The position numbers and the translations under genes were made by a program. Of a stretch of DNA of 47,786 bases, positions 34,200 through 43,924 are shown one piece after another. Positions within the stretch are counted from its first letter, which is position 1; every line of letters starts with the position of its first letter. The notes under the pieces were generated by a model, which had not been told where the DNA came from, made no database searches, and saw only the letters and a program-made list of their open reading frames with translations. This DNA comes from Spirochaetota bacterium (lineage in GTDB: Bacteria > Spirochaetota > Spirochaetia > SZUA-6), in NCBI GenBank assembly GCA_013151965.1, contig JAADHF010000063.1, forward strand, positions 1 through 47,786. Direction: 5' to 3'.

Positions 34200-34955
34200 A
34201 TGAAGGTACTGCTTATTGCCCTTAAGGATGATTTTAAGAATCTGCTTAATTATCATCTTAAACCCGTAGGTTTCGAAATTGTGCACTACCGTGATCCGGT
34301 AAAAGCTCTTGATAACCTTGAAGAGCTCAATCCTGATCTTATACTGTTTAACTCAGGTGATTTCCCGAGGCACTGGAAGCCGCTTCTGGAATTTTTAAGG
34401 AACATCAGGAGTAAGGAAGAGACTGTATTTATTCTAATAAAGAAGGATGGTACCGATCTCGATGAAATTGCCAAAGCGACACATCTGGGGGCAAACGGTT
34501 TTGTAAGTGAAAATCTCTCTGAGAAACAGGAAATATACAGGCTGGAAGAACTCTTTAGAAGATATAAAACTATTAAAGACAAAAGAAAATTTCACAGGCT
34601 GATTCCGGGTGAATGCGACAGAATAGCACTGCTCTTTACTCATCCGGGAAAGACGGTATTAATAAATGGTACAATTCGGGAAATATCCATATCGGGTGCA
34701 TCATTTAAACCTGAAAATGCCTCGCTTACAGAGGATATTTCTGTCGGCAGTATTGTTAAGCACTGTTCTCTGCGTATTGCCGGCGATATTATTAATATAG
34801 ACTGCAGAGTTACCAGAAACAGTGAAGAGTTAGGCTTTCAGTTTAATTCATTTTCCGCAGACGGGCACAAGAAACTGTTCCGGTATATTCAGGACAAACC
34901 CAAGCGTGAATTGGAATATGCCATGCAGCAGAATAAAACTACTCCGATAACTTAA
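34200..34955 (+). CDS. Pseudo-receiver plus PilZ domain protein (c-di-GMP effector candidate)
   Basis: A 251-residue cytoplasmic protein. Residues 1-120 have the response-regulator fold ('MKVLLIALKDDFKNLLNYHL'), but the expected phosphate-accepting Asp is N51 ('LILFNSGD'), so it is probably not phosphorylated. Residues about 125-240 are a PilZ domain: R129-x3-R133 ('RKFHR') and E161-x-S163-x2-G166 ('EISISG'), where the first residue of the normal D/N-x-S-x-x-G motif is Glu. It may bind c-di-GMP; a GGDEF protein is encoded at 37197-38216. It is coupled to the exported-protein gene and overlaps the convergent ftsH stop by 4 bases. Confidence 0.82.
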   Translation: MKVLLIALKDDFKNLLNYHLKPVGFEIVHYRDPVKALDNLEELNPDLILFNSGDFPRHWKPLLEFLRNIRSKEETVFILIKKDGTDLDEIAKATHLGANGFVSENLSEKQEIYRLEELFRRYKTIKDKRKFHRLIPGECDRIALLFTHPGKTVLINGTIREISISGASFKPENASLTEDISVGSIVKHCSLRIAGDIINIDCRVTRNSEELGFQFNSFSADGHKKLFRYIQDKPKRELEYAMQQNKTTPIT

Positions 34956-36772
34956 CTTTCGGTGACAATTTTCTGAAACTCTTTCTTTTCCACCACTTCT
35001 TTTTCCAGAAGAACTTTAGCGAGTTTTTCTACGGTTTTCTTCTTTTCCTCAATGATCTTGTAAGTTCTGGAGTGCGCTTCATCCATGATCCGCTTTGTCT
35101 CACTGTCTATAATAGCTGCTACTTCATCTGAATACTCTTTTTCAGTAGGGCGCCAGTTATCACCTTTAAGAAATACATTGTGAGGCCTTTCATAGGTTAA
35201 AAGCCCTAATTTTTCACTCATCCCGTATTCTTTTACCATAGCTCTTGCAATATCCGTAGCTCGCTGAAGGTCGTTTTGTGCTCCCGTAGAAATATCTCCG
35301 AAGAAAATTTCTTCTGCAACCCTTCCGCCTAAAAGTACGGCAAGTTTATCTTCTAATTCATGTTTAGTCATGAGGAATCTGTCTTCTGTCGGCAGCTGCA
35401 GTGTATAGCCGAGTGCAGCAATACCCCTGGGTACTATGGAGATTTTTTCCACAACATCCGTATTCGGTAAGGCATCTGCTACAATGGCATGTCCTGATTC
35501 ATGATATGCAACAATTTTCTTCTCCTTTGGATTGATGAGCCTCTTTTTCTTTTCCAGACCTGCAATAACACGTTCTATTGCCTCTGCAAATTCAGCCATT
35601 GTAACGCTTTTCTTTTTTCTTCTTACAGCTAACAGAGCCGCTTCGTTGACTATGTTTGCAAGATCAGCTCCGACGAATCCCGGAGTTCGTGCGGCAATCG
35701 CATGGAAATCGATATCATCAGCGAGTTTTACATCCTTTGAATGTATCTTAAGTATTGCTTCCCTGCCTGCAAGGTCGGGTTTGTCAACTACAACCTGCCT
35801 GTCGAATCTTCCCGGACGAAGCAGGGCGGGGTCCAGGATTTCCGGCCGGTTGGTTGCAGCCATAATAATAACGCCTTTCTGCGTATCAAAACCATCCATT
35901 TCAACGAGTAGCTGATTAAGTGTCTGCTCCCTTTCATCATTCCCTCCGAGCGGGTTAAACCCTCTGGCTTTCCCGAGTGCATCCAGTTCATCTATAAAGA
36001 TAATACAGGGGGCTTTTGCCGTAGCCTGTGTAAAGAGGTCTCTTACTCTTGCGGCACCGACACCGACAAACATCTCCACGAATTCGGAACCGGATATGCT
36101 GAAAAAAGGAACATGGGCCTCTCCGGCAACGGCTTTTGAAAGCAGTGTTTTGCCTGTTCCGGGCGCACCTAACAAAAGGATGCCGCGCGGGATTTTACCT
36201 CCCAGGCTCTCGAATTTTGCCGGTTCTTTTAAAAATTCAATTACCTCTTCCAGTTCCTCCTTGGCCTCATCTATTCCTGCAACATCTTTAAATGTTATTT
36301 TTGTTGCGTCGTCGCTGGCGACTAACTTTGACTTATTCTGGCCGATCTTCATAATTCCCGGTCCGCCCATTCCCATCTTATAGATCATATAGTTCCACAC
36401 AGCTATCATCAGAATAATAGGTATAATCCATGCAAATATGGTCTGCCAGATGGAATTGTTGGTTCTGCCTGCATATTTTACGCCCTTGCTGTCCAGATCC
36501 TTTATAAGATTCGGATCGGTCACTCTCGTTACGGAGAACAGAACCGGTTTATCCGATTTTCCTGTGGGATCACTCATCGTTCCCTTAATAGTAGTCGGCG
36601 AAATAACAACTGCCTTGATTAATCCCTTATTTAAATATGCTTTAAAATCACTGTATGCAACTTCCCTGGTGGAACCTGCAAGAAAAATCCATTGAAAGGC
36701 AAACAGGATTACCATGGCTGCAAGGAAATACACCAGCGATATTTGAGTCTTTTTATGTTGATCGGAATCCAT
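34952..36772 (-). CDS. ftsH: ATP-dependent membrane zinc protease FtsH
   Basis: A 606-residue FtsH. Two N-terminal membrane helices (about 12-31 and 109-131) flank a periplasmic domain. The AAA domain has Walker A 'GAPGTGKT' at 202-209, Walker B 'IIFIDE' at 257-262 and the second region of homology ending 'RPGRFDR'. The protease domain has the zinc motif H424-E-S-G-H428 and the later Asp ligand in '[13 protein letters not shown]'. It degrades misfolded membrane proteins and short-lived regulators. It is 13 bases downstream of a small Cys-protein gene, probably co-transcribed. Identification is secure. Confidence 0.98.
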   Translation of the reverse strand: MDSDQHKKTQISLVYFLAAMVILFAFQWIFLAGSTREVAYSDFKAYLNKGLIKAVVISPTTIKGTMSDPTGKSDKPVLFSVTRVTDPNLIKDLDSKGVKYAGRTNNSIWQTIFAWIIPIILMIAVWNYMIYKMGMGGPGIMKIGQNKSKLVASDDATKITFKDVAGIDEAKEELEEVIEFLKEPAKFESLGGKIPRGILLLGAPGTGKTLLSKAVAGEAHVPFFSISGSEFVEMFVGVGAARVRDLFTQATAKAPCIIFIDELDALGKARGFNPLGGNDEREQTLNQLLVEMDGFDTQKGVIIMAATNRPEILDPALLRPGRFDRQVVVDKPDLAGREAILKIHSKDVKLADDIDFHAIAARTPGFVGADLANIVNEAALLAVRRKKKSVTMAEFAEAIERVIAGLEKKKRLINPKEKKIVAYHESGHAIVADALPNTDVVEKISIVPRGIAALGYTLQLPTEDRFLMTKHELEDKLAVLLGGRVAEEIFFGDISTGAQNDLQRATDIARAMVKEYGMSEKLGLLTYERPHNVFLKGDNWRPTEKEYSDEVAAIIDSETKRIMDEAHSRTYKIIEEKKKTVEKLAKVLLEKEVVEKKEFQKIVTES

Positions 36773-36785
36773 ACATACCTCCGGA

Positions 36786-37088
36786 TTACTTTTTTTTGTA
36801 CTTATTCACGGCCCTGTCAAATCTTTTCCAGGGATTCGGTGATAACCTCCCGTACGGACATCCTGGTGCATGAACTTTTTCATACCGGTATACACCATTT
36901 AACCTGTCATCTTTAAATACGACTTCCAGATCCATTTTATCTAACCGCACAAGAAGAACTTCTCTTCTGGATTTGATATTCCAGCATCCCGGACATACGG
37001 CTATGGTTGTAAGCTCATGGCCGTCTTTGTACCGTACCCGTACCATAGCCCGTCCGTCTTTTACTGCAAGTTTCCTCTTTAACGACAT
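36786..37088 (-). CDS. Small conserved protein with C-x2-C motif, upstream of ftsH
   Basis: A 100-residue basic protein I do not recognise. It holds C32-x2-C35 ('VCPGCWN') and a later H73/C77 ('HAPGCPYG'), which together could bind zinc. No signal peptide or membrane helix is seen. It is encoded just 13 bases before ftsH on the same strand, so it is probably in the same operon, and 108 bases after the GGDEF gene. The function is unknown; a link to FtsH is only by position. Confidence 0.55.
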   Translation of the reverse strand: MSLKRKLAVKDGRAMVRVRYKDGHELTTIAVCPGCWNIKSRREVLLVRLDKMDLEVVFKDDRLNGVYRYEKVHAPGCPYGRLSPNPWKRFDRAVNKYKKK

Positions 37089-37196
37089 GAAGTCTCCCGC
37101 CTCTTATTGCTGCTGCCGCAGGCGCTAATTCTCTGCAGATGCAAATCACCTGTATTAAATGTACTTGAGCTTTTAATGATATTCAAGTTTAAATTA

Positions 37197-38216
37197 TTAA
37201 TTGTCGGAAAGTACCGCTCTCTTTTTTCCTGCTCTTTTTGCCTTTTTCAGGGTTTCTGCTGCGGCATCTTTAATATTCTCCGGAACACCGCAGTATAACC
37301 CTATGGATACTGTTCCCTCTGTCCTTTCACTGACAGCTTTTTTAATTCTGTCTGCAAGCGTAAGTGCCTTTTCACGATTTACGTCTTCTAAAATTATTGC
37401 AAATTCATCGGCACCGAGATGCGAAATAAAATCCGAACCTCTGATAACATCCTTTAATATACGTGCTATATCGATAATAAAACGGTCGCCTGCAGCCTGT
37501 CCCTTAAGTCTGCTGATATCTTTGAGAGAATCGGAGTTTAAAAAAAGAAGGGCAAAAGCATGGTTTGTTCTGCTTGATTGCCGGGTAACGCAGTTAAGAT
37601 GCTGAGTTAAAATGGAAGATTCAGGAAGACCGGTCAGCGGATTAAGTTTATTGGCAGAACTGAAGTTGATTCTTGCAATTTCACGGTAGAATCTTATCAT
37701 GGCGTTAAGAATACCTATCGACCGAACCGGTTCATCGGGAAGCCACAGGATTCTGTCCCTTCCCTGTTTTTTAGCTGTAATGAGAAGCTGATCAGCAGTA
37801 GAAAATATAATATTGGCCATCCGGGGGTCATTGCCGAAATCCTCTCCGGGATGATACAGGCCGCCTCCGGATACTGTAATCTGTATGCCCGTTTTTTCGT
37901 GTATAAAGAGCGGGATTCGGGTGCGGATACTTTCACCGTTAAAAGACCCGTTACTCTTATGGACGATTAAACCGAATTCCTCTCCGCCGATCCTGTACCA
38001 TTTTAAGAGTGTCCCGTTAAGAAACTCTGCCACAAGTGATAAAATATGATCCCCTGTTTTCCTGCTGTGTTTTTGATTAATCAGTTGAAACATGTCAAGG
38101 TCGATTAACAAAAGGGCATGAAAAGTACCCGACGAGAGCCCGTTTTTAAGATCTTTGTTTAAATCCTTTGCTCCGGGATAATCGCTATTCGTTTTCGAAG
38201 GCATAGTTACACTCAT
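37197..38216 (-). CDS. Tandem GGDEF protein (possible diguanylate cyclase)
   Basis: A 339-residue protein with two GGDEF domains. The first (about 30-160) has 'LLLIDLDMFQLINQ', with the metal/substrate Asp and Asn, and an intact signature G77-G-E-E-F81. The second (about 190-335) has the degenerate signature G268-A-D-E-F272 and lacks the usual Asp/Phe pattern ('FLNSDSLKDISRL'). The first copy may make c-di-GMP; the second is probably a non-catalytic partner or GTP-binding module. There is no sensor or membrane domain, so it appears cytosolic. It is divergent from trpS and has a consensus promoter (38239-38267). Confidence 0.85.
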   Translation of the reverse strand: MSVTMPSKTNSDYPGAKDLNKDLKNGLSSGTFHALLLIDLDMFQLINQKHSRKTGDHILSLVAEFLNGTLLKWYRIGGEEFGLIVHKSNGSFNGESIRTRIPLFIHEKTGIQITVSGGGLYHPGEDFGNDPRMANIIFSTADQLLITAKKQGRDRILWLPDEPVRSIGILNAMIRFYREIARINFSSANKLNPLTGLPESSILTQHLNCVTRQSSRTNHAFALLFLNSDSLKDISRLKGQAAGDRFIIDIARILKDVIRGSDFISHLGADEFAIILEDVNREKALTLADRIKKAVSERTEGTVSIGLYCGVPENIKDAAAETLKKAKRAGKKRAVLSDN

Positions 38217-38238
38217 TTAAATCCGGGATGTTACTTTT

Positions 38239-38267
38239 ATTATATAGTATGATATAATGTATGTCAA
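38239..38267 (-). promoter_or_regulatory. Perfect consensus sigma-70 promoter of the GGDEF gene
   Basis: On the minus strand TTGACA (38262-38267) and TATAAT (38239-38244) are exactly 17 bases apart, both with 6 of 6 matches. The start is expected near 38232, about 15 bases upstream of the ATG. Confidence 0.85.
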
Positions 38268-38287
38268 TTCTTTAGAATTCTTGAGAA
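38268..38287. repeat. 20-bp imperfect palindrome centred on GAATTC between divergent promoters
   Basis: TTCTTTAGAATTCTTGAGAA reads the same on both strands at 16 of 20 positions. It abuts the -35 box of the GGDEF gene promoter and lies 56 bases upstream of the trpS -35 box. It may be an operator, but could be chance in AT-rich DNA. Confidence 0.4.
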
Positions 38288-38342
38288 TTAAAAATTGATT
38301 CGTAAAATGTATTTGCAGCCGGTCATATATTATACATATACC

Positions 38343-38371
38343 TTGACAATTGTACCATGCTTGAATATACA
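38343..38371 (+). promoter_or_regulatory. Sigma-70-type promoter of the trpS operon
   Basis: TTGACA (38343-38348) and TATACA (38366-38371) are separated by 17 bases. The start is expected near 38378, about 35 bases before the GTG at 38413. I see no T-box or trp-attenuator structure in this short leader. Confidence 0.75.
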
Positions 38372-38412
38372 TAATGGTGCTGATAATTATGTATAACAGA
38401 CAGGAGTGAGTG

Positions 38413-39402
38413 GTGAAAACATTATTTACCGGAATTCAGCCTACCGGGAACCTGCATATCGGAAATTATTTCGGTGCTGTTAAAAATTGGATAACGATGC
38501 AGTATGACTATAAGACCTATGTATGTATTGTTGACCTTCATGCGATTACTATTGCATACGATCCCGGCGATATGCAGGAAAAAATATTTAATCTTGCATT
38601 AAATCTTTATGCATGCGGAATCGATAAAGAAAAGACGACCCTTTTCGTGCAGTCGGAAGTACCCGGACATGCAGATTTAACATGGATGTTCAATACAGTT
38701 ACACCGCTCGGTGAATTGGAAAGAATGACGCAGTTTAAGGATAAGTCCAGGCATAATAACAAAAATGTAAATGTCGGTTTACTCGATTACCCCGTACTGC
38801 AGGCAGCGGATATTCTGATCTACAAAGCGGAAGTTGTACCGGTAGGAGAGGATCAGGTGCAGCATATCGAGCTTACGCGCGAAATTGCACGTCACTTTAA
38901 TTCACGGTACGGTAAAATATTTCCCGAGTGCGAGGCATATTTGACGGAAACTCCGAGAGTTATGGGAATAGACGGCGAAACTAAGATGAGCAAGAGCCGG
39001 AACAATACAATAGGGTTATTGGAATCCAGGGAAGATGTATGGAAAAAACTTGCCGGAGCAAAAACCGATCCTGCACGCATAAGACGAAATGACCCGGGAA
39101 ATCCTGCAAAGTGTAATATTTTCTCTTATCATAAGCTTGTAACACTTAAAGAGGAAAAAAAGGAAATAGTTCATGGCTGTAAAACGGCTAAAATAGGCTG
39201 CGTGGACTGTAAAAAAAAGCTTCTTAAGAATCTGTTTCAGGTACTCGATCCGATTCAGGACAGATACGGTAAATTAATCCTGGAAAAAAAAGCAATTATT
39301 GAAATACTGGAAAGTAATGCGGCAAAGTGCAGACAGACAGCAGGGAATACTATTGTGGAAGCAAAAGAAAAAATGGGGTTAAAACCGATATGGAAGATTT
39401 AA
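38413..39402 (+). CDS. trpS: Tryptophanyl-tRNA synthetase with a possible 4Fe-4S site
   Basis: A class I synthetase of 329 residues that charges tRNA-Trp. Signatures are 'NLHIGNYFG' (HIGH-type) and 'TKMSKS' (KMSKS). Two GTG codons stand in line (38410, 38413); AGGAG at 38402-38406 is 6 bases from the second, so I chose it. In the C-terminal domain, counting from the first GTG, cysteines C235, C257, C264 and C267 form C-x21-C-x6-C-x2-C, close to the C-x22-C-x6-C-x2-C iron-sulfur site of Thermotoga maritima TrpRS. It is the first gene of an operon with pfk, a small protein and metK; its end overlaps pfk by 13 bases. Confidence 0.96.
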   Translation: MKTLFTGIQPTGNLHIGNYFGAVKNWITMQYDYKTYVCIVDLHAITIAYDPGDMQEKIFNLALNLYACGIDKEKTTLFVQSEVPGHADLTWMFNTVTPLGELERMTQFKDKSRHNNKNVNVGLLDYPVLQAADILIYKAEVVPVGEDQVQHIELTREIARHFNSRYGKIFPECEAYLTETPRVMGIDGETKMSKSRNNTIGLLESREDVWKKLAGAKTDPARIRRNDPGNPAKCNIFSYHKLVTLKEEKKEIVHGCKTAKIGCVDCKKKLLKNLFQVLDPIQDRYGKLILEKKAIIEILESNAAKCRQTAGNTIVEAKEKMGLKPIWKI

Positions 39403-40748
39403 AAATAAAGCGGGAAGAATTAGGAATCGACAACTTAGGACCGGCCCGGGTTAAATGCCCGTTTCAACTGTCAACGATTTACGGGGACAGCATTGTGAAT
39501 TATGTAAACAACAGTGAATCGGTTCTGCTTTACAATGATCGTGATAAGATTGTAAAAACCCTCGAAGAAGGTAAACCTTTACTGGCCTTCGAGAAGGCGG
39601 GGCCGAGAGAAAAGATTTACTTTGACCCCTCTAAGGCAAAAGCCGGAATTGTTACATGCGGCGGTTTATGTCCGGGCATTAATAATGTAATACGTTCCAT
39701 AGTAATGGAACTTCACTACCGGTACTGGGTTAAATCTATTTTTGGTTTCAGGTACGGATACCGAGGTTTTATAGCAAAATATGGCTACAAGCCCATGGAA
39801 CTGACTCCCGGGGCTGTCCGGGATATACATGAAAAAGGCGGCAGTCTCCTTTCATCATCACGGGGTCCCCAGGATGTCGATGAGATAGTCGACTGTCTCG
39901 ACAGGATGAATATCTCTATAATTTTTATTATCGGAGGGGACGGGACACTCCGCGGTGCTCAGGAGATATACGAAGAAATAATAAAGAGAAAATTAAAAAT
40001 ATCCGTAATCGGGATACCTAAAACTATTGACAATGATATATCTTTTGTGGAAAAGACTTTCGGCCTGGAAACGGCGTTTTCCGCTGCAGCCGACGCAATA
40101 AGAAGCGCACATACGGAAGCTAAAGGAGCTCCCTATGGAATAGGTTTGGTTAAGGTTATGGGAAGGCTCTCCGGTTTTATTGCGGCAAATGCCGCTCTTG
40201 CCATGAATGAAGTTAATATTGTCCTTATTCCGGAAGTCCCCTTTGATCTCAACGGAGAAAAGGGGTTTTTAAAAACTCTGGAGAAAAGGCTTACAGAAAG
40301 GAGCCATGCTGTAATTATTGTTGCGGAAGGGGCGGGACAGCGGTATCTTATGAAGGAGTTCGGAAGAAAAGACGATTCGGGAAATCCCGTACTCGGTGAT
40401 ATAGGCATATTTTTAAAAACCGAGATAAAGAAGTACTTTAAAGAAAATACTGATTTCTATGTAAATATAAAGTATATTGATCCAAGTTATATGGTAAGAT
40501 CGGTTGCCGCAAATGCACACGATTCGATATATTGCATGCAGCTTGCACAGAATGCAGTTCATGCCGGCATGGCCGGTAAAACAGGGATGATAGTCGGAAG
40601 ATGGCATGGGAAGTTTACACATGTACCGATAAAACTTGCCGTATCGAGGCGGAAGTGTCTTTCGCCGGAAGACCCGCTCTGGCTTGCTGTACTGGAAGCA
40701 ACGGGTCAGCCGATTAAAATGATAAATAATCCTGATAAAGGAAAATAA
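39390..40748 (+). CDS. Phosphofructokinase of the long PPi-PFK-like group
   Basis: The frame is open from 39327 inside trpS; the ATG at 39390 gives 452 residues and overlaps the trpS end by 13 bases. Family motifs: '[17 protein letters not shown]' (86-102), 'FRYGYRGFI', 'GGDGT' (182-186) and 'PKTIDND' (210-216). It phosphorylates fructose 6-phosphate in glycolysis. The donor is ambiguous: Lys in PKTIDND is typical of PPi-using enzymes, but Gly in GGDG rather than GGDD is typical of ATP-using ones. This Gly/Lys mix occurs in trypanosome-type ATP-dependent enzymes of this group, so ATP is somewhat favoured. It is in the trpS-metK operon. Confidence 0.92.
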   Translation: MEDLKIKREELGIDNLGPARVKCPFQLSTIYGDSIVNYVNNSESVLLYNDRDKIVKTLEEGKPLLAFEKAGPREKIYFDPSKAKAGIVTCGGLCPGINNVIRSIVMELHYRYWVKSIFGFRYGYRGFIAKYGYKPMELTPGAVRDIHEKGGSLLSSSRGPQDVDEIVDCLDRMNISIIFIIGGDGTLRGAQEIYEEIIKRKLKISVIGIPKTIDNDISFVEKTFGLETAFSAAADAIRSAHTEAKGAPYGIGLVKVMGRLSGFIAANAALAMNEVNIVLIPEVPFDLNGEKGFLKTLEKRLTERSHAVIIVAEGAGQRYLMKEFGRKDDSGNPVLGDIGIFLKTEIKKYFKENTDFYVNIKYIDPSYMVRSVAANAHDSIYCMQLAQNAVHAGMAGKTGMIVGRWHGKFTHVPIKLAVSRRKCLSPEDPLWLAVLEATGQPIKMINNPDKGK

Positions 40749-40759
40749 CAGGAGGGAAT

Positions 40760-41155
40760 ATGACAATACGGAGTTATCTGGAAGCAGCCAGTTATTTTCA
40801 AATAGAGAAGTATTCTTCTCATTCCGATTATTCCAAAGAGTGTGTGGCATTCAGCGGTGCACCGAGGAAACATCCCCATGATCCTGATAAGCTCATCCTG
40901 ATTTCCGATCCCTTCAGCTCCAATACGATCTTTTTTGAATTCAAGATAGAAGATATAAAGCATATGGAAGAGCTGCCCAATATCGTTTCGGAAACAGGCG
41001 AAAGCCTGAAAATGGTAAAGATATGGGTTGTAAAGGGCAGCCTTGGGCTGAAGTATGAGCCTTTTGTTGTGGAAGATACATTGCGTTATCTTAGAGACAC
41101 GGAAGTACTGCTTCAGGATGAACCGGCTGAGCGGAATGGGACTCAAAATAACTAA
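40760..41155 (+). CDS. Small conserved protein between pfk and metK
   Basis: A 131-residue cytoplasmic protein. The strongest features are 'VAFSGAPRKHPHDPDKLILI' (29-48) and 'FFEFKIEDIKHMEELPN', followed by 'MVKIWVVKGSLG'. I faintly recall similar proteins labelled 'inorganic pyrophosphatase Ppa' in databases, but I see none of the usual pyrophosphatase metal motifs, so I do not assign that. It has a good GGAGG site and lies 11 bases after pfk and 52 before metK, clearly one operon. Position next to a PFK of the PPi-linked group makes a phosphate/PPi role tempting but unproven. Confidence 0.6.
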   Translation: MTIRSYLEAASYFQIEKYSSHSDYSKECVAFSGAPRKHPHDPDKLILISDPFSSNTIFFEFKIEDIKHMEELPNIVSETGESLKMVKIWVVKGSLGLKYEPFVVEDTLRYLRDTEVLLQDEPAERNGTQNN

Positions 41156-41207
41156 AAAGCAAAGATAACAGGCTGTAATGACCGGTTGAATATTAGGAGG
41201 TTATACT

Positions 41208-42371
41208 TTGAATAGCAGAGAAGAATTTGTTTTTACATCGGAGAGTGTCGGAGAGGGACATCCTGATAAGGTCTGTGATCAGATTTCCGATGCTGTTCTC
41301 GATGCTGCTTTAAAGGAAGATGATGAATCACGGGTGGCATGTGAAACATTTACAACTACCGGTATGGTTTTTGTCGGAGGAGAAATAACGACTGAAGGTT
41401 ATATAGATCTGCAGAGAATTGTGCGCGGTGTGCTGAAGTATATAGGGTATACCGATCCGTCGTACGGAATCGACTATAAGTCATGCGCTGTTTTTTCTTC
41501 TATTCACGAGCAGTCGAGTGATATTGCCCAGGGCGTTTTAACCGGACAGGGATTACATAAAGAGATGGGAGCCGGTGATCAGGGTATGATGTTCGGATAT
41601 GCCTGTACCGAAACACCGGAGTTAATGCCTGCTCCTATTATGTTTGCTCATAGGGTTATGCAGCGGGCTGCCGAGGTAAGAAAACGCGGGGTTTTGCCGT
41701 TCTTAAGACCCGATGGGAAATGTCAGGTTACCGTGAAGTACAACAGGGGGAAACCTGTCGGCATTCCCACTATCGTACTTTCGCATCAGCATTCCCCGGA
41801 TATCGGGTTTAAAGAGCTTTCCGAAGCTTTAATAGAAGAGGTTGTTAAACCGTCGCTTCCCGGTGAGCTGTTAAAGGGAAATGTAAAGTATCACATTAAT
41901 CCGACGGGAAGATTTGTAATCGGGGGGCCCCATGGTGATACGGGGTTAACGGGCAGAAAAATAATTGTCGATACATACGGAGGGATGGCCAGGCACGGAG
42001 GAGGCGCATTCTCCGGCAAAGATCCCTCCAAAGTTGACAGGTCTGCTTCGTATATGGCCCGGTATATCGCTAAAAACCTTGTTTCGGCAGAAGTCTGCGA
42101 ACGATGTGAGATCGAGGTAGCATATGCCATTGGTGTCGCAGAGCCCGTATCACTCTTTGTATCTACCTTCGGTACGGGCAAAGAACCGGAAGACAGGATA
42201 GAAAAAGTTGTACGTGAAGTCTTTGATCTAACTCCCGCAGGTATTATTAAAGCATTGGATTTAAAACATCCGATATATCAGGAAACAGCCGCATACGGCC
42301 ATTTCGGCAGAAATAACTTTACATGGGAGAGAACGGACAGGGTAGAGGAGATCAGGGAAAAACTCGGCTGA
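41208..42371 (+). CDS. metK: S-adenosylmethionine synthetase
   Basis: A 387-residue MetK, normal length, making S-adenosylmethionine from methionine and ATP in the cytoplasm. Signatures: '[11 protein letters not shown]' (15-25), 'GAGDQG' (121-126, the ATP-binding hexapeptide) and the phosphate loop '[16 protein letters not shown]' (264-279). The start is TTG at 41208 with AGGAGG 7 bases upstream. It is the last gene of the trpS operon, followed by a strong terminator at 42391-42429. There is no room for a SAM riboswitch in the 52-base gap upstream. Identification is secure. Confidence 0.98.
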   Translation: MNSREEFVFTSESVGEGHPDKVCDQISDAVLDAALKEDDESRVACETFTTTGMVFVGGEITTEGYIDLQRIVRGVLKYIGYTDPSYGIDYKSCAVFSSIHEQSSDIAQGVLTGQGLHKEMGAGDQGMMFGYACTETPELMPAPIMFAHRVMQRAAEVRKRGVLPFLRPDGKCQVTVKYNRGKPVGIPTIVLSHQHSPDIGFKELSEALIEEVVKPSLPGELLKGNVKYHINPTGRFVIGGPHGDTGLTGRKIIVDTYGGMARHGGGAFSGKDPSKVDRSASYMARYIAKNLVSAEVCERCEIEVAYAIGVAEPVSLFVSTFGTGKEPEDRIEKVVREVFDLTPAGIIKALDLKHPIYQETAAYGHFGRNNFTWERTDRVEEIREKLG

Positions 42372-42390
42372 AAAAAATTATGAAGATAAA

Positions 42391-42429
42391 AAAAAGGGAG
42401 CCTTATATTTTAAAAGACTCCCTTTTTTT
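42391..42429. terminator. Bidirectional rho-independent terminator between metK and the lipoprotein gene
   Basis: AAAAAGGGAG at 42391-42400 pairs with CTCCCTTTTTTT at 42418-42429, giving a stem with a GGGAG/CTCCC core and A/T flanks. The T-run serves the plus strand (metK) and the A-run is a T-run for the minus strand (lipoprotein gene ending at 42442). The position between two convergent genes fits. Confidence 0.85.
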
Positions 42430-42441
42430 ATTAATAGTTTA

Positions 42442-43836
42442 CTACTTTAAGAGGCGGTTAGAACCCGATGAAAGTCTGAAGAACATACGTGATAGAATAA
42501 GTTCCGCCCTTTTGCTGTTTTTTGTGTATGAACCGATTAAGAATCTTCCGATAAATCTTCCCCTGAATTCACCGCGGCGGGAAAGTATAATGTCGATTAT
42601 CGGATTAGTCTGCATTGAATTCACCAGGAAAGTAACATCCGTTCCTTTGCCGTCTGTTATTGTTAAACCGGATGCCGGATCCAGTGTTACGGTATAGTTA
42701 TAATCTTTGCCTCCAAGGGTGATTTTTTCCGTTCCGGTAAAACTGTTGGAGTCTGCCGATGTTTCTTTTAATGAGATTACAGTAGTAGTCGTTACATCGG
42801 AAGACGTCTTTTTTACGGTAGAATCATAGCTTACAGTGTTGTCTGCATTTACCGTAATATCTGTTTTCTCTGTTGTTGTAGTCGTCCAGGACAGACTTCC
42901 GGAGCTGAATGTTCCTGCCGTTTTCGAACGGATTGTCTTGTTTCCGTCCGAATCTTCACTGTAAACCCTGACTGTCTTTAAGGTTGTATCAATTCCGGAT
43001 TTTGTCAGATCATCGAAGACATAACTCTTAGCGTATTTTTTCCCATCGGACAGTTCGGAATAGAACTCCTTTGCCTGTGTAGTGATATCACCCGAATCAG
43101 TAGAAGCAGCTATGCTGGATTCGGTAAAAGAGGAATACTGCCCGTCTCCGGATACAGCCGGTGTTTTTGCAGGTTCGGATACAGTATCAAATGTTAAACT
43201 GCCCGGGTCTTCCAGGTCTGCAGGATCAGCGGGAATGGTAAAATCCGATGCAGGATAGATTTTTTCGTCGACATAACGCGTCCATTTGACAGTTCTGTTT
43301 TCGGTTCTGCCGTCAAAGTACAGTGTCTGTATCGAATCAAATGCAACTGCATCCGGTGTTCCGTTTTTATCCACAAGGCTCCAGCTGTCCGAAGCAACCC
43401 TGTATTTCTCTACCGTGTACCTCACGGACGGGGAAAGCGTGGGGAAAATGTACAGTGTAACTTCGTAATCACCCCAGCCGTCTGTTGTTTTTCTAAGCTC
43501 CAAGTAGGCCTGATTTCCCTGTGTGCCGTAGAAATCGCTGAGATAGCCTGATTCCGGATAGCGTGCAAAATCTCCTGCAAGGTACGATGTGTAGTATTCC
43601 GCCGGGGTTTTATCCGGGTAACCGTTTGTCGAACTCGGAGCAAAAGTCTTTGTTCCGGCCGGTGTTTTATACACTGCGAGTGATGCTTCCAAACCCGGCA
43701 GCATAGCCTGAAGCATTTCCGTATCAGACTGTATATCCGCCAAATCCTTTGCAGACATTGTAGAAAACATGCTGCATGAGAACACAAAGAACAGGACCGG
43801 AATTAGTCCGATAAGTAAAAGATGTTTTATCTTCAT
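42442..43836 (-). CDS. Ser/Thr/Asp-rich lipoprotein of unknown function
   Basis: A 464-residue lipoprotein: a basic start and hydrophobic core, then a lipobox-like 'FVFSC' with C21 as the likely lipidated residue. Residues from about 230 to 410 are rich in Ser, Thr and Asp and look like beta-strand sequence ('TVRVYSEDSDGNKTIRSKT', 'TTTTTEKTDITVNADN'). The last 40 residues are unexpectedly basic ('LSRRGEFRGRFIGRFLIG'). No catalytic motif is seen. It is probably exposed on an outer membrane or in the periplasm. AGGAGG precedes the ATG. It shares a terminator with metK. Confidence 0.65.
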   Translation of the reverse strand: MKIKHLLLIGLIPVLFFVFSCSMFSTMSAKDLADIQSDTEMLQAMLPGLEASLAVYKTPAGTKTFAPSSTNGYPDKTPAEYYTSYLAGDFARYPESGYLSDFYGTQGNQAYLELRKTTDGWGDYEVTLYIFPTLSPSVRYTVEKYRVASDSWSLVDKNGTPDAVAFDSIQTLYFDGRTENRTVKWTRYVDEKIYPASDFTIPADPADLEDPGSLTFDTVSEPAKTPAVSGDGQYSSFTESSIAASTDSGDITTQAKEFYSELSDGKKYAKSYVFDDLTKSGIDTTLKTVRVYSEDSDGNKTIRSKTAGTFSSGSLSWTTTTTEKTDITVNADNTVSYDSTVKKTSSDVTTTTVISLKETSADSNSFTGTEKITLGGKDYNYTVTLDPASGLTITDGKGTDVTFLVNSMQTNPIIDIILSRRGEFRGRFIGRFLIGSYTKNSKRAELILSRMFFRLSSGSNRLLK

Positions 43837-43924
43837 AAAATCCTCCTATTATGATAGTCTAAACTTAAAACCATTATTTTTAAGAACTTTTTAAAATCGG
43901 AGGGTTTATTACCTAAACCATTAT

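Noticed and set aside
41208-41260. SAM riboswitch before metK
   Set aside because: Only 52 bases separate metK from the preceding gene and no SAM-type helix set or terminator is present.
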